A stretch of 64,000 nt of DNA from Mycolicibacterium phlei (GTDB taxonomy: Bacteria; Actinomycetota; Actinomycetes; Mycobacteriales; Mycobacteriaceae), in contig NZ_CP014475.1 in NCBI RefSeq assembly GCF_001583415.1, forward strand, positions 4,898,001 through 4,962,000. Direction: 5' to 3'. Below are positions 39,733 to 47,702 of this stretch, one piece after another; positions within the stretch are counted from its first letter, which is position 1, and each line of letters starts with the position of its first letter. Both the position numbers and the translations under genes were made by a program. Under the pieces are notes generated by a model, which saw only the letters and a program-made list of their open reading frames with translations, made no database searches and was not told the DNA's origin.

Positions 39733-39753
39733 GTGCGCGAAAAATTCGTGCAC
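39733..39753. repeat. Inverted repeat after sdhB
   Basis: GTGCGCGAA (39733-39741) and TTCGTGCAC (39745-39753) form a 9-pair stem with one G-U wobble and an AAA loop, 20 bases after the sdhB stop and 64 bases before the MoxR gene. It may be a weak terminator for the sdh transcript or an operator for the following operon; the sequence does not decide between them. Confidence 0.4.
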
Positions 39754-39817
39754 GGAGGGGTGTCCACAGCTTGGTAGTGTCGGCGCATCGCCATCGCCGA
39801 CCCGCCAGGAGCGCCCC

Positions 39818-40825
39818 ATGCAGCTGTCCGGACCTCAACTGTCACAAGAGGATCTGCGGCGTGCCGGCGAGGCGCTCGGCCACCTCAAGAGCGCCTTGTC
39901 GGCCAAGATCGTCGGCCAGACGACCCTGCAGCAGAGCCTGCTGATCGGGCTGCTCACCTCCGGCCACATCCTGCTGGAAAGCGTTCCGGGACTGGCGAAG
40001 ACGACCGCGGCCAAGACCCTCGCCGACAGCATCGACGCCCGGTTCCAACGAATCCAGTGCACCCCCGACCTGCTGCCCTCCGACATCACCGGAGGACAGA
40101 TCTGGGACCAGAAGAACGGGGAGTTCAAGGTCTCCTTCGGCCCGGTGCACGCCAACATCGTGCTGCTCGACGAGATCAACCGGTCCTCGGCCAAGACGCA
40201 GAGCGCGATGCTGGAGGCCATGGAGGAGCGCCAGACCACGATCGGTGGTGAGGTGTATCCGCTGCCGGATCCGTTCCTGGTGCTGGCCACCCAGAACCCG
40301 ATCGACCAGGAGGGCACCTACCAGCTGTCCGAAGCGCAGATGGACCGCTTCATGCTCAAGGACATCCTCACCTACCCCACACCGGAGGAGGAAGAGGAGG
40401 TCGTCGTCCGGGTCGCCGCCGGCGTGTTCGACACAGACTCCCGCCCGGCCACCAACGGGGTGCTCGACACCAGACAGGTGCTGTGGCTGCAGAACACCCT
40501 CAAGCAGGTCTTCATCGACCGGTCGATCGTCAAGTACGCGACCTACCTCGTGAACACGACCCGCAATCCCCGCCTGGTCCTCGAGCCGAGGCTGGCCGAT
40601 CTCGTCCAGTACGGCGCCAGCCCACGCGCCACCATCGCCCTGTGCAAGGCGGCCTGCGCGCACGCGTTCCTCAACGGCCGGCCCTACACCGTGCCCGACG
40701 ACGTGAAAAGCGTTGCTGTACGGGTACTTCGGCACCGAATCCTGTTGAAGTTCCAGGCCTCCGCCGAAGGCGTCACACCCGAATACCTCATCGAAGGCAT
40801 CCTGCACCGTGTGCCCACGCCGTAG
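39818..40825 (+). CDS. MoxR-family AAA+ ATPase
   Basis: 335 residues; ATG with AGGAG 11 bases upstream. Walker A in ESVPGLAKTTAAKTLADSID (Lys61), Walker B in NIVLLDEINRSSAKTQSAML, sensor 1 in LVLATQNPIDQEGTYQLSEA, and the C-terminal lid with YGASPRATIALCKAACAHAF. MoxR ATPases act as chaperones with VWA proteins, inserting cofactors or maturing envelope complexes. It leads a seven-gene run with gaps or overlaps of at most 10 bases. Confidence 0.93.
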   Translation: MQLSGPQLSQEDLRRAGEALGHLKSALSAKIVGQTTLQQSLLIGLLTSGHILLESVPGLAKTTAAKTLADSIDARFQRIQCTPDLLPSDITGGQIWDQKNGEFKVSFGPVHANIVLLDEINRSSAKTQSAMLEAMEERQTTIGGEVYPLPDPFLVLATQNPIDQEGTYQLSEAQMDRFMLKDILTYPTPEEEEEVVVRVAAGVFDTDSRPATNGVLDTRQVLWLQNTLKQVFIDRSIVKYATYLVNTTRNPRLVLEPRLADLVQYGASPRATIALCKAACAHAFLNGRPYTVPDDVKSVAVRVLRHRILLKFQASAEGVTPEYLIEGILHRVPTP

Positions 40826-40835
40826 CGGTTGACCG

Positions 40836-41732
40836 ATGGGAGAGATTCTCGACCAGGTCCGTACGCGGCTCGGCTTCGATCCGCGTTCCCTCGGGATGCG
40901 GCTGCGGTCACACCGCCTCCTGGAGGGCGGTCACACCTCGCTTCAGTTCGGCCGCAGCAACGACTTCGTCGATCTGCGCGAGTACGTCGTCGGCGACGAC
41001 GTCCGCGACATCGACTGGCGGGCCTCGGCACGCAGCCCGCACCTGGTGGTCCGCCGGTACGTCGCCGAGAGATCCCAGGAGTTCCTGCTGATCGCCGACA
41101 CCGGGGCCAACCTGCTGGCGACGGCGCCCAGCGGCGAACGCAAACGCGACCTCGCGGTCCTCGCACTGGGCGCGGTCGGGCTCATCGCCTGCGCTCAGGC
41201 CGACAAGATCGGGTTGGTCTACGGCGACGACCGCGGTTCCTCACTGGAGCGCGGCAAGACCGGTGAGGACCACCTCGAACAGATGCTCACGCTTGTCAAC
41301 GAGACCGACATCCGGATCGGCAACCCGTCGAACATCGTGCGGCAACTGCAGTTCGTCGCGGAGCATCTCGACAACCGGTACTCCATCTTCGTGGTGTGCG
41401 ACCAGCCCGCGGTCACACCGGAACTCGTCTCGACCGCGATGGCGCTGCGCGCACGCTCAGCCATCCACTGGATCATCATCGACGACCTCGACATCCTCGG
41501 GCAGCCCGATGCCGCGGACGAGGTGCTCGACGTCGCGACCGGCCGCGCCCTGCTCTCTCCGTCGGTGCTCGGCACCAGGGTGCTCGAGGCGTACCGTCGC
41601 GCCGAAGCCGCGCGGTGGGCCCAGTGGCAGGCGTTCACCGGTCAGCTGCAGAGCCCGTGCGTCCGGATCGCCGGCACCGCCGACATCGGGCCCGCCCTCG
41701 CCAGCCTCGCGCAGGGGCGGATCCATGCCTAG
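40836..41732 (+). CDS. DUF58 protein (MoxR partner)
   Basis: 298 residues, ATG start. The DUF58 block is clear: EYVVGDDVRDIDWRASARSP, then VVRRYVAERSQEFLLIADTG (about residues 48-90). This is a VWA-like fold where the D-x-S-type metal site is replaced by IADTGANL. DUF58 genes regularly follow moxR. No membrane span, so cytosolic. Overlaps the next gene by 8 bases. Confidence 0.92.
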   Translation: MGEILDQVRTRLGFDPRSLGMRLRSHRLLEGGHTSLQFGRSNDFVDLREYVVGDDVRDIDWRASARSPHLVVRRYVAERSQEFLLIADTGANLLATAPSGERKRDLAVLALGAVGLIACAQADKIGLVYGDDRGSSLERGKTGEDHLEQMLTLVNETDIRIGNPSNIVRQLQFVAEHLDNRYSIFVVCDQPAVTPELVSTAMALRARSAIHWIIIDDLDILGQPDAADEVLDVATGRALLSPSVLGTRVLEAYRRAEAARWAQWQAFTGQLQSPCVRIAGTADIGPALASLAQGRIHA

Positions 41733-42204
41733 AAACGCCGACATCGTCGACTTCCTGTTCGCGCCCATGCCGTACTCGGTGTGGTGGATGATGGGCGCCG
41801 TCCTGGTTGTGGTCCTGGTCGTGGCGTGGATCGCCGCGGTGGTGGTGTGGACACTGCCCTTCGAGGTGCTGCGCGGGATTCCGGTGATCCGGACGCTGGC
41901 GTTCAAGGTGTTGCGCTTCAAGTTCACCCGGGCACTGGACCGGGTCGACAGGCGGCACCGCGACGGCGAACTCGAGACCCGGGCCGCCTACCACGAGCTC
42001 AGCCGGATCTTCCGCAGGTACCTCGCGTTTCGGACCGGAGTCGCCACGCGCGGAATGACGTTCGCCGATATCGGGAACAGCCCGCTGCACCCGGCGCTGC
42101 CCGCGATGCGGTTGATCTACCCGGGGCAGTTCGACACCGCGGACCCGTACGCGGTGTCCGCGGCGGTACAGGCGGCCAAGACGGCGGTGGCCACATGGAA
42201 CTGA
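41725..42204 (+). CDS. Single-span membrane protein of the MoxR operon
   Basis: 159 residues from ATG 41725. One long hydrophobic span near the N terminus (WWMMGAVLVVVLVVAWIAAV, about 20-39), then a helical cytosolic part with HELSRIFRRYLAFRTGVATR and FADIGNSPLHPALPAMRLI. The position between DUF58 and VWA-like genes matches the DUF4381-type small membrane protein of Bat operons, although the sequence is not clearly that family. Overlaps the next gene by 10 bases. Confidence 0.85.
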   Translation: MPRNADIVDFLFAPMPYSVWWMMGAVLVVVLVVAWIAAVVVWTLPFEVLRGIPVIRTLAFKVLRFKFTRALDRVDRRHRDGELETRAAYHELSRIFRRYLAFRTGVATRGMTFADIGNSPLHPALPAMRLIYPGQFDTADPYAVSAAVQAAKTAVATWN

Positions 42205-43301
42205 AGTGGCCGATCCTGCTGCTGCCGATCCTGATCGGCGTCGCCGTCGCGGTATGGGCCGCGCGGCGCCGGTCGCACCACGGGTGGCAGGGCGAACTGC
42301 CCTATCTCGCACGGTCGTTCCGCCTCACCGAGCTGCCGGAGTACCGCCGGGCACTGCGCCTGCACGAGCGGCTGTCGGTCGCGGCGCTGGTGTTCGCGAT
42401 CGTGCTGGTCGCCACCATGACCATCGCGACACTGCGTCCCACCCGCACCTACGAGAACAAACCGCCCGGATCGGACACCCCGTTCGTCGACATCATGCTC
42501 TGCTTCGGCCCCGGCACCGACTTCTTCGGCTCCGCCGAGGTCGGGCTGGCTTCGGTGCTGACCTCATTGCGGGACAAGGTCGATTCATTCGGCAATCAGC
42601 GGATCGGGATGACGCACGAACTGTACCGGGTCTTCCCGGTGACCGGAGATCACCAGTGGGTCTCCGACCGGATGTCGGAGATCATCGAGATCGCCGAGAA
42701 ACTCCAGAAGGACGGCAACAGCTTCGCTGCGCGACTGTCGATGAACACCGATGTCTACGAGCGCCGTTGGTCGAGCGTGTCGGTCGTGGACACGCTCGCG
42801 ATGTGCACGATCGGGTTACCGGCGGCGGGCACCGACAACGGACGCGCGCGCCAGATCGTCTTCATCGGTGACACCCGGCTTCCGGACGATCCCGACTGGT
42901 CGAACCCGAGCAGCGAGAAGAGGATCTACGCCAAGGAGACCCTCACCGAGGTCGTGAAGGCCGCCCGGGTGCAGGTCAACGCGATCGTCCCCCGGCAGGT
43001 CACCGGGCCGATGGGGTTCGTGGAGAACCTGATCAACGAAACCGGTGGACAGCAGATCATGTACTCGAAGGTCGGCGGGTTCCTCGGCGAGAACGCGTCG
43101 CCGGAACACCTGGCCAACCAGGAAGAGGAACTGTCCAAGGCCGTAACCGTCATCCTGGACAAGCCGCCGTCGTCGACTCTGGACGAGGCCCGTCAGCAGA
43201 CTGCGGCCCCATTCCAGTGGGATGTTCCGGGCGTCTTCCTCACCATCGCTCTTCTCGCGGCGACCGGCCTGGCGGCGTGCAGGTGGGGGATGCGGTTGTG
43301 A
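42195..43301 (+). CDS. VWA-like membrane protein with degenerate metal site (BatA-like position)
   Basis: 368 residues from ATG 42195. Two N-terminal spans (about 5-22 and 62-82), a soluble domain, and one span near the C terminus (VFLTIALLAATGLAACRW). The soluble part has a VWA layout (FVDIMLCFGPGTDFFGSAEV, later RQIVFIGDTRLPDD), but the D-x-S-x-S metal motif is not kept. Probably a structural partner for MoxR in the membrane, like BatA. Ends GTGA-overlapped with the next gene. Confidence 0.82.
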   Translation: MELKWPILLLPILIGVAVAVWAARRRSHHGWQGELPYLARSFRLTELPEYRRALRLHERLSVAALVFAIVLVATMTIATLRPTRTYENKPPGSDTPFVDIMLCFGPGTDFFGSAEVGLASVLTSLRDKVDSFGNQRIGMTHELYRVFPVTGDHQWVSDRMSEIIEIAEKLQKDGNSFAARLSMNTDVYERRWSSVSVVDTLAMCTIGLPAAGTDNGRARQIVFIGDTRLPDDPDWSNPSSEKRIYAKETLTEVVKAARVQVNAIVPRQVTGPMGFVENLINETGGQQIMYSKVGGFLGENASPEHLANQEEELSKAVTVILDKPPSSTLDEARQQTAAPFQWDVPGVFLTIALLAATGLAACRWGMRL

Positions 43302-44344
43302 AACTCAGTATCGCTCCGGTGATCCCGCTGTGGCTGATCGTCGTTCTCATGGTGATCGCGGTCGGCTTCCGTTGTGCTTCACTGGTTTCCACGTACCGCC
43401 GGCGGGGTGGGGGTCCGGACCGTTGGACGTGGATCCGGTTCGGCGCCGCCACGCTGGCGATCCTGTTTCTGGGGTTGGCGGCCACCCGGGTCGGCGACGA
43501 GTCCCGCGCCGAGAACCCGCCGCGGCTCACCGCCACCGCGGCCGAGGACAACATCAACGTGTTCCTGGTGATCGACCGGTCGTTGGGCATGACGGCCTCG
43601 GACTTCGACGAACAGGACGAGCGCGCGATCGGCGAGGAACGCCTGGACGGAGCACGGAACGACCTTCAGGTCATCCTGCGCAAGTACCAGGGGGCGCGGT
43701 TCTCGGTGCTGTCCTACGCGGATTCGTCGCGGGTGGAGTGGCCGCTGTCGCCGGACGTGTGGAGCCTGGTTCCGTTCCTGTGGAACTTCACCCCGTACGG
43801 GGGTGACGACGCGGGCAAGGAAGCCCCTGTCGAGGCCGACGTGGCCGCGTCCAGTTCACTGCTGAGGGCCGAACTCGACAAGGCGTCACGCGAGTATCCC
43901 GGCTCGGCGAACCTGGTCTACATCCTCGGGGCGGGCAGCGGCCCGGGTGATTGGGCCTTCGCCATTCCGGAGGGCCAGGTGTCCGGAGGGGCGGTGTACG
44001 GATACGGCACCAAGGACGGCTACGTGTTCCTGCGCCCGGGCCATCCGGATTACATCTCGTACGACCCGGTGAAGGTCCCGCTGAACGAGGCGGCGCTGCG
44101 CACGGCCGCCGACAGCCTCGGCATCCCGTACGTGCACCGCGCCGAGGGCGTCATCGAGGAGGATTCGCTGGTCACGACACCGCCGCAGGCCGTGCCCGTC
44201 GATCCGGTCATCCCCGACGTGCCCCATCCCAACCGGATCGAGTTCTACTGGCTGTTCGCGGCGATCGGCGCGGGGCTGTCCGGGATCGAGCTCTACGCGC
44301 TGGCCCGGCACTGGCTGCGGCGCAGAGGCGGGGTGGCCGCGTGA
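43298..44344 (+). CDS. VWA-like membrane protein, second copy (BatB-like position)
   Basis: 348 residues from GTG 43298, overlapping the previous stop. Spans at about 5-25 and 45-63, then a VWA-like domain starting NINVFLVIDRSLGMTASDFD; the metal motif would be D-R-S-L-G, with Gly instead of the second Ser. Then FSVLSYADSSRVEWPLSPDV, a VWA-type strand-turn. A C-terminal span precedes the basic end (about 325-340). Overlaps the next gene by 4 bases. Confidence 0.83.
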   Translation: MKLSIAPVIPLWLIVVLMVIAVGFRCASLVSTYRRRGGGPDRWTWIRFGAATLAILFLGLAATRVGDESRAENPPRLTATAAEDNINVFLVIDRSLGMTASDFDEQDERAIGEERLDGARNDLQVILRKYQGARFSVLSYADSSRVEWPLSPDVWSLVPFLWNFTPYGGDDAGKEAPVEADVAASSSLLRAELDKASREYPGSANLVYILGAGSGPGDWAFAIPEGQVSGGAVYGYGTKDGYVFLRPGHPDYISYDPVKVPLNEAALRTAADSLGIPYVHRAEGVIEEDSLVTTPPQAVPVDPVIPDVPHPNRIEFYWLFAAIGAGLSGIELYALARHWLRRRGGVAA

Positions 44345-45336
44345 TCGGCGACCGGTTTTTCAGAAGCGACCTGCCCGGGCGGCTGGTGCTGCGGCGCAGG
44401 CTGCTGCTGTGGTCGACCCCCGTGCTCGTGCTGATGCTGCTGTTCGCGGCCAAGCTGGCCAGCGTCGGCGTCCTCGGCAACCGGCTGCCGGAGCAGTTCG
44501 CCGACCGGGATCGGGCCGGCATGGAGTCGACGCTGTCGAAGCTCGGCATCGGCAGCATCGGACCCGGCTACCGGGAACTGCTCGCCCTCGGCGACGCGAC
44601 GATGCTCGGCGGGCAGCTGCAGACCGCACACGATCACTTCCGCGCCGCCCACGGCAAGGAGCCCGGCGCGTGTCCGCCGCGCGGCAACTTCGCGATCACC
44701 TCCGAGGTGATCAGCGACTCTTATGTGAAGGAGGGCAAGTTCTTTCAGGCGCGCACGCTGCTGGAGGAGGCCGTCGCCGCCGCCGAGGGTGACACCGGCT
44801 GCTTCGCCACGTTCAGCTCCCCCAACGTCGAGATCCAGGCGCACGTGGCGGACACCCCCGAGCGGCTGTCCGACAAGCTCACAGCGCTCAAGGGCGGATT
44901 CCTGACCGAGACGGCCGACGGGTTCGACTACCTGCGCACCCCCGGCGGTGGCATCGACTTCGGCGACCCCGGTGCCGACCCGCCGTGCCCGTTGGACAGC
45001 GACGACGACGCGGCCCTGGCCGACTGCGTCCGGGACCAGGACGCCGAACGCGCGGCGAAGGTCGCCGAGGCCGAGCGAGCCGCGGCCGCCGAGCGTGACG
45101 CCGCACCGCCTCCGCCGACCGCACCGCCGGCGCCCGGGGCGGCCCCACCGCCACCGCCGCCCGCGCCGGGGCAACCGGTGATCGCGCCCGAACCGGCACC
45201 GGGCGAACAGACCGTCGAGTTCCCCGGTGAACTCGAAGAGGTACAGAAAGGCGAGCCCTGGTTCTGCACCCCCGACGGCCAACCGCTGGGAGACCTCAGC
45301 GCTGAGATGTGCAAGACGGCTGGACCACTGCCATGA
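44341..45336 (+). CDS. Membrane-anchored protein with TPR-like part and Pro-rich tail
   Basis: 331 residues, GTG start overlapping the previous gene. One N-terminal span (LLLWSTPVLVLMLLFAAKLA, about 20-40), then helical repeats of TPR type (ELLALGDATMLGGQLQTAHD and VKEGKFFQARTLLEEAVAAA), as expected for a BatC-like protein. After about residue 235 come an Ala/Glu-rich helix and a Pro/Ala-rich stretch (about 255-300), and four or more Cys residues in the extracytoplasmic part. Last four bases overlap the next gene. Confidence 0.8.
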   Translation: MIGDRFFRSDLPGRLVLRRRLLLWSTPVLVLMLLFAAKLASVGVLGNRLPEQFADRDRAGMESTLSKLGIGSIGPGYRELLALGDATMLGGQLQTAHDHFRAAHGKEPGACPPRGNFAITSEVISDSYVKEGKFFQARTLLEEAVAAAEGDTGCFATFSSPNVEIQAHVADTPERLSDKLTALKGGFLTETADGFDYLRTPGGGIDFGDPGADPPCPLDSDDDAALADCVRDQDAERAAKVAEAERAAAAERDAAPPPPTAPPAPGAAPPPPPPAPGQPVIAPEPAPGEQTVEFPGELEEVQKGEPWFCTPDGQPLGDLSAEMCKTAGPLP

Positions 45337-46142
45337 CTCAACCAACGAACACCTGGTCGTATCAGGAGACCACAGTCCCGGTGCGGCGCCGGCGCCGCAC
45401 CGTCGTCGTCGCCGCCGTCGTGCTCGCGCTGACCGCCGGGCTGGTCGCCTGGTTGGCGTGGCCGGCGCAGCGTGCCGACGAGGACCGCGCCGAGACCCCG
45501 GTGATCAAGGAGCTCCTCAACGACAAACCGCCGACGATGATCCTCAACGCGCTGAACTACCGGACGCTCTACCCGCCGGGTTACGTCGACTACGACTGGT
45601 CGAAGCGCGAATCCAAACCGGCCGACTACGACCGCGACCGCGAATACGAGTCCACCTCCGCACCGCCGGACTGCGAGGGCAACCCGCTGTTCGACGCGGA
45701 GTTCGACCTCTTCCTCGGCAGGTTCGCCGACGACGCCTACGAGTATCCGATCCACCTGTGGATGTTCCCGGTCGACGATCCGGGCGGCAACGCCGACGAC
45801 GCTCGCGGCTTCTCCGTGTCGATCTTCCCCGCGCCGAACCCGGCGAGTCTGTCAGAGTTCAAGGAGTGGTTCGACCGCTGCCGGGGGGCGACGATCACGA
45901 CGACGGTGACCAAGTTCGGCCAGGTCGTCGACCGCACGACCAGAACCCAGGAACTGGGTTACACCGACGCTCCGGCCTCGGTCGCAGACGACTCGCTGGC
46001 ACTGACGAGAGAGGGTCGGGAGCTCTGCCACTTCTACGGGCTGACCAGGGGGATGATCGTCAGCGTCGAATGCCCGCCCACCCAGGCTGACGCCGGTGCG
46101 CAGCTGTTCCGCACGGTGGTTCAGCGCATCCGGGACATCTGA
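45333..46142 (+). CDS. Single-span envelope protein, last gene of the MoxR operon
   Basis: 269 residues from ATG 45333 (ATGA overlap). A basic patch RRRRR followed by a span (VVVAAVVLALTAGLVAWLAW, about 30-49), then an extracytoplasmic domain of about 215 residues with paired Cys (PPDCEGN, DRCRGAT, ELCHFYG and VECPPTQ), suggesting disulfides. No family recognised. The stop at 46142 is 81 bases before a small unrelated-looking gene. Confidence 0.8.
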   Translation: MTQPTNTWSYQETTVPVRRRRRTVVVAAVVLALTAGLVAWLAWPAQRADEDRAETPVIKELLNDKPPTMILNALNYRTLYPPGYVDYDWSKRESKPADYDRDREYESTSAPPDCEGNPLFDAEFDLFLGRFADDAYEYPIHLWMFPVDDPGGNADDARGFSVSIFPAPNPASLSEFKEWFDRCRGATITTTVTKFGQVVDRTTRTQELGYTDAPASVADDSLALTREGRELCHFYGLTRGMIVSVECPPTQADAGAQLFRTVVQRIRDI

Positions 46143-46223
46143 AATCAACGGGCTCGTCGTTATCAGGTTTCGTCGGTACCCTGCAGAAGTAGAAGCGGCC
46201 AATCAACGACGAAAGGTTGCACC

Positions 46224-46385
46224 GTGACACTTCGACAGCGACACAGCATCAACGAGATTCGTACCGCGATCCGTGAGCTCAGCGCCCGCGCGAGGCTGGC
46301 GCGCCGAGAGGGACGCATCGCTGACGCCGAGGAGTTGGAACGGCGCATCGCCGGCTACCGGGAAGAGCTCGCGACCCTTCCCTGA
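46224..46385 (+). CDS. Small helical protein (53 aa)
   Basis: GTG at 46224 with GAAAGG upstream; stop TGA at 46383-46385. Very charged and predicted as two helices: HSINEIRTAIRELSARARLA and GRIADAEELERRIAGYREEL, a hairpin-like coiled coil. No family recognised. The 81-base gap before it can hold its own promoter. It stands between the MoxR operon and the convergent flavin reductase gene, 17 bases from that gene's end. Confidence 0.65.
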   Translation: MTLRQRHSINEIRTAIRELSARARLARREGRIADAEELERRIAGYREELATLP

Positions 46386-46402
46386 TCCCCGGCCGGTCCC
46401 CC

Positions 46403-46891
46403 TCAGGCGGTGCCGAGGCGGCGGAATGTGCTGCGGTGGAACACGATCGGCGCCACCTCGGGGTTCATCGTGATGTCGAGAACCCGCAGGATCACGATCG
46501 TGTGATCGCCGGCGGGCACCAGCTGCTCGACTGAGCTCTCCAGCCAGACGCTGGTGCCCTCGATGAACAGCGCACCCGAATCGCGGGACACCGTCTCCAG
46601 ACCGGCGAAGCGGTCCCCGGTCTTGGCGGCCAGCGTGCGCGCGGCCACGTCGTGCGCCTCGCCGAGCACACTGATCCCCAGCGCGGGCAGGTCCCGCAGC
46701 TTCGGCCACGTCTCCGAGGTGTTCTGCACACAGAACGACACCAGCGGAGGGTCCAGCGAGACCGGTACGAATGTGCTCGCCGCCAGGCCGACCCGGACAC
46801 CGTCGACCTCCGCGGCGATGGCGATCACGCCGGACGGGAAGTGCCCGAACGCCTCGCGCAGCGTGGAGGGGCTCAAATCGATTGCGCTCAT
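46403..46891 (-). CDS. Flavin reductase family protein
   Basis: 162 residues, ATG start. FMN-binding split-barrel: LREAFGHFPSGVIAIAAEVD, VGLAASTFVPVSLDPPLVSF, CVQNTSETWPKLRDL and ALGISVLGEAHDVAARTLAA. It reduces flavin with NAD(P)H, often for a two-component monooxygenase; no monooxygenase gene lies beside it. A 151-base gap separates its start from gap, and I see no strong operator there. Confidence 0.9.
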   Translation of the reverse strand: MSAIDLSPSTLREAFGHFPSGVIAIAAEVDGVRVGLAASTFVPVSLDPPLVSFCVQNTSETWPKLRDLPALGISVLGEAHDVAARTLAAKTGDRFAGLETVSRDSGALFIEGTSVWLESSVEQLVPAGDHTIVILRVLDITMNPEVAPIVFHRSTFRRLGTA

Positions 46892-47042
46892 AACCGGTCC
46901 ATCTTCACACGGGCCCCGACGCCCGCGCCACGACCAGACTCCTCAGTGGGACACTGCCACCGCTGGATACGGGGTCGGAATCGTCGTGAGCAAAACCGGT
47001 AGCCTGACGCCCAGACCCCGAGGCTGAGGACCGCCGAAACGA

Positions 47043-47702
47043 ATGTGGATCACGCTGCTGGTGATGGCGCTGGCGGTCAGCCTGGAGCCGTTCCGCGTCG
47101 GGATGACCGTCGTGATGCTCAACCGCCCTCACCCGCGCCGTCAGCTGCTGGCGTTTCTGGCCGGCGGGTTCGCGATGGGCCTGGCCGTCGGGCTGGTCGT
47201 GCTGTTCCTGCTGCGCCCCGCGCTGAACTCGACGCACTTCACGCTGCCCCGGGTGCAGCTGGTCGTCGGGGCGCTGCTGCTGATCAGCGCCGTGGTGATG
47301 GCCGTCGGCCGGGTACCCGACCCCGCGGGTCTGGCCGACGGCCGCTTCGGACCGCTGGCCGCCCGCACCCGGCGACTGTTCACGGGCGCATCGCTGTGGA
47401 CGGCCGGGATCGCCGGCCTGGGCATCGCGCTGCCGTCGGTGGACTACCTCGCGGCGCTGGCGCTGATCGCGGCCTCCGGCGCGGCGGGCACGGTCCAGTT
47501 GGGCGCGCTGATCGCGTTCAACGCGGTGGCGTTCGCGCTCGTCGAGATCCCGCTGCTGTGCTACCTGGTCGCGCCGGAGCGCACCCGCGCGGCGCTGCAG
47601 GCCCTCTACGACTGGCTGCGGGCGCAGGGCCGCCGCGGGGTGGCGCTGCTGCTGGCCGTGGTCGGCGGGGTGCTCGTGGTGGTCGGGCTGGTCAACCTCT
47701 AG
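47043..47702 (+). CDS. gap: GAP/Sap-family small membrane protein of lipid export
   Basis: 219 residues, ATG start, six hydrophobic segments (for example GFAMGLAVGLVVLFLLRPAL and GVALLLAVVGGVLVVVGLVN). It matches the GPL-addressing/sulfolipid-addressing protein family, which sits next to mmpL genes and helps lipids reach the surface. Here it borders the TPP locus, so it should serve MmpL10. Its stop overlaps the stop of the convergent PE-type acyltransferase by 3 bases. Confidence 0.85.
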   Translation: MWITLLVMALAVSLEPFRVGMTVVMLNRPHPRRQLLAFLAGGFAMGLAVGLVVLFLLRPALNSTHFTLPRVQLVVGALLLISAVVMAVGRVPDPAGLADGRFGPLAARTRRLFTGASLWTAGIAGLGIALPSVDYLAALALIAASGAAGTVQLGALIAFNAVAFALVEIPLLCYLVAPERTRAALQALYDWLRAQGRRGVALLLAVVGGVLVVVGLVNL

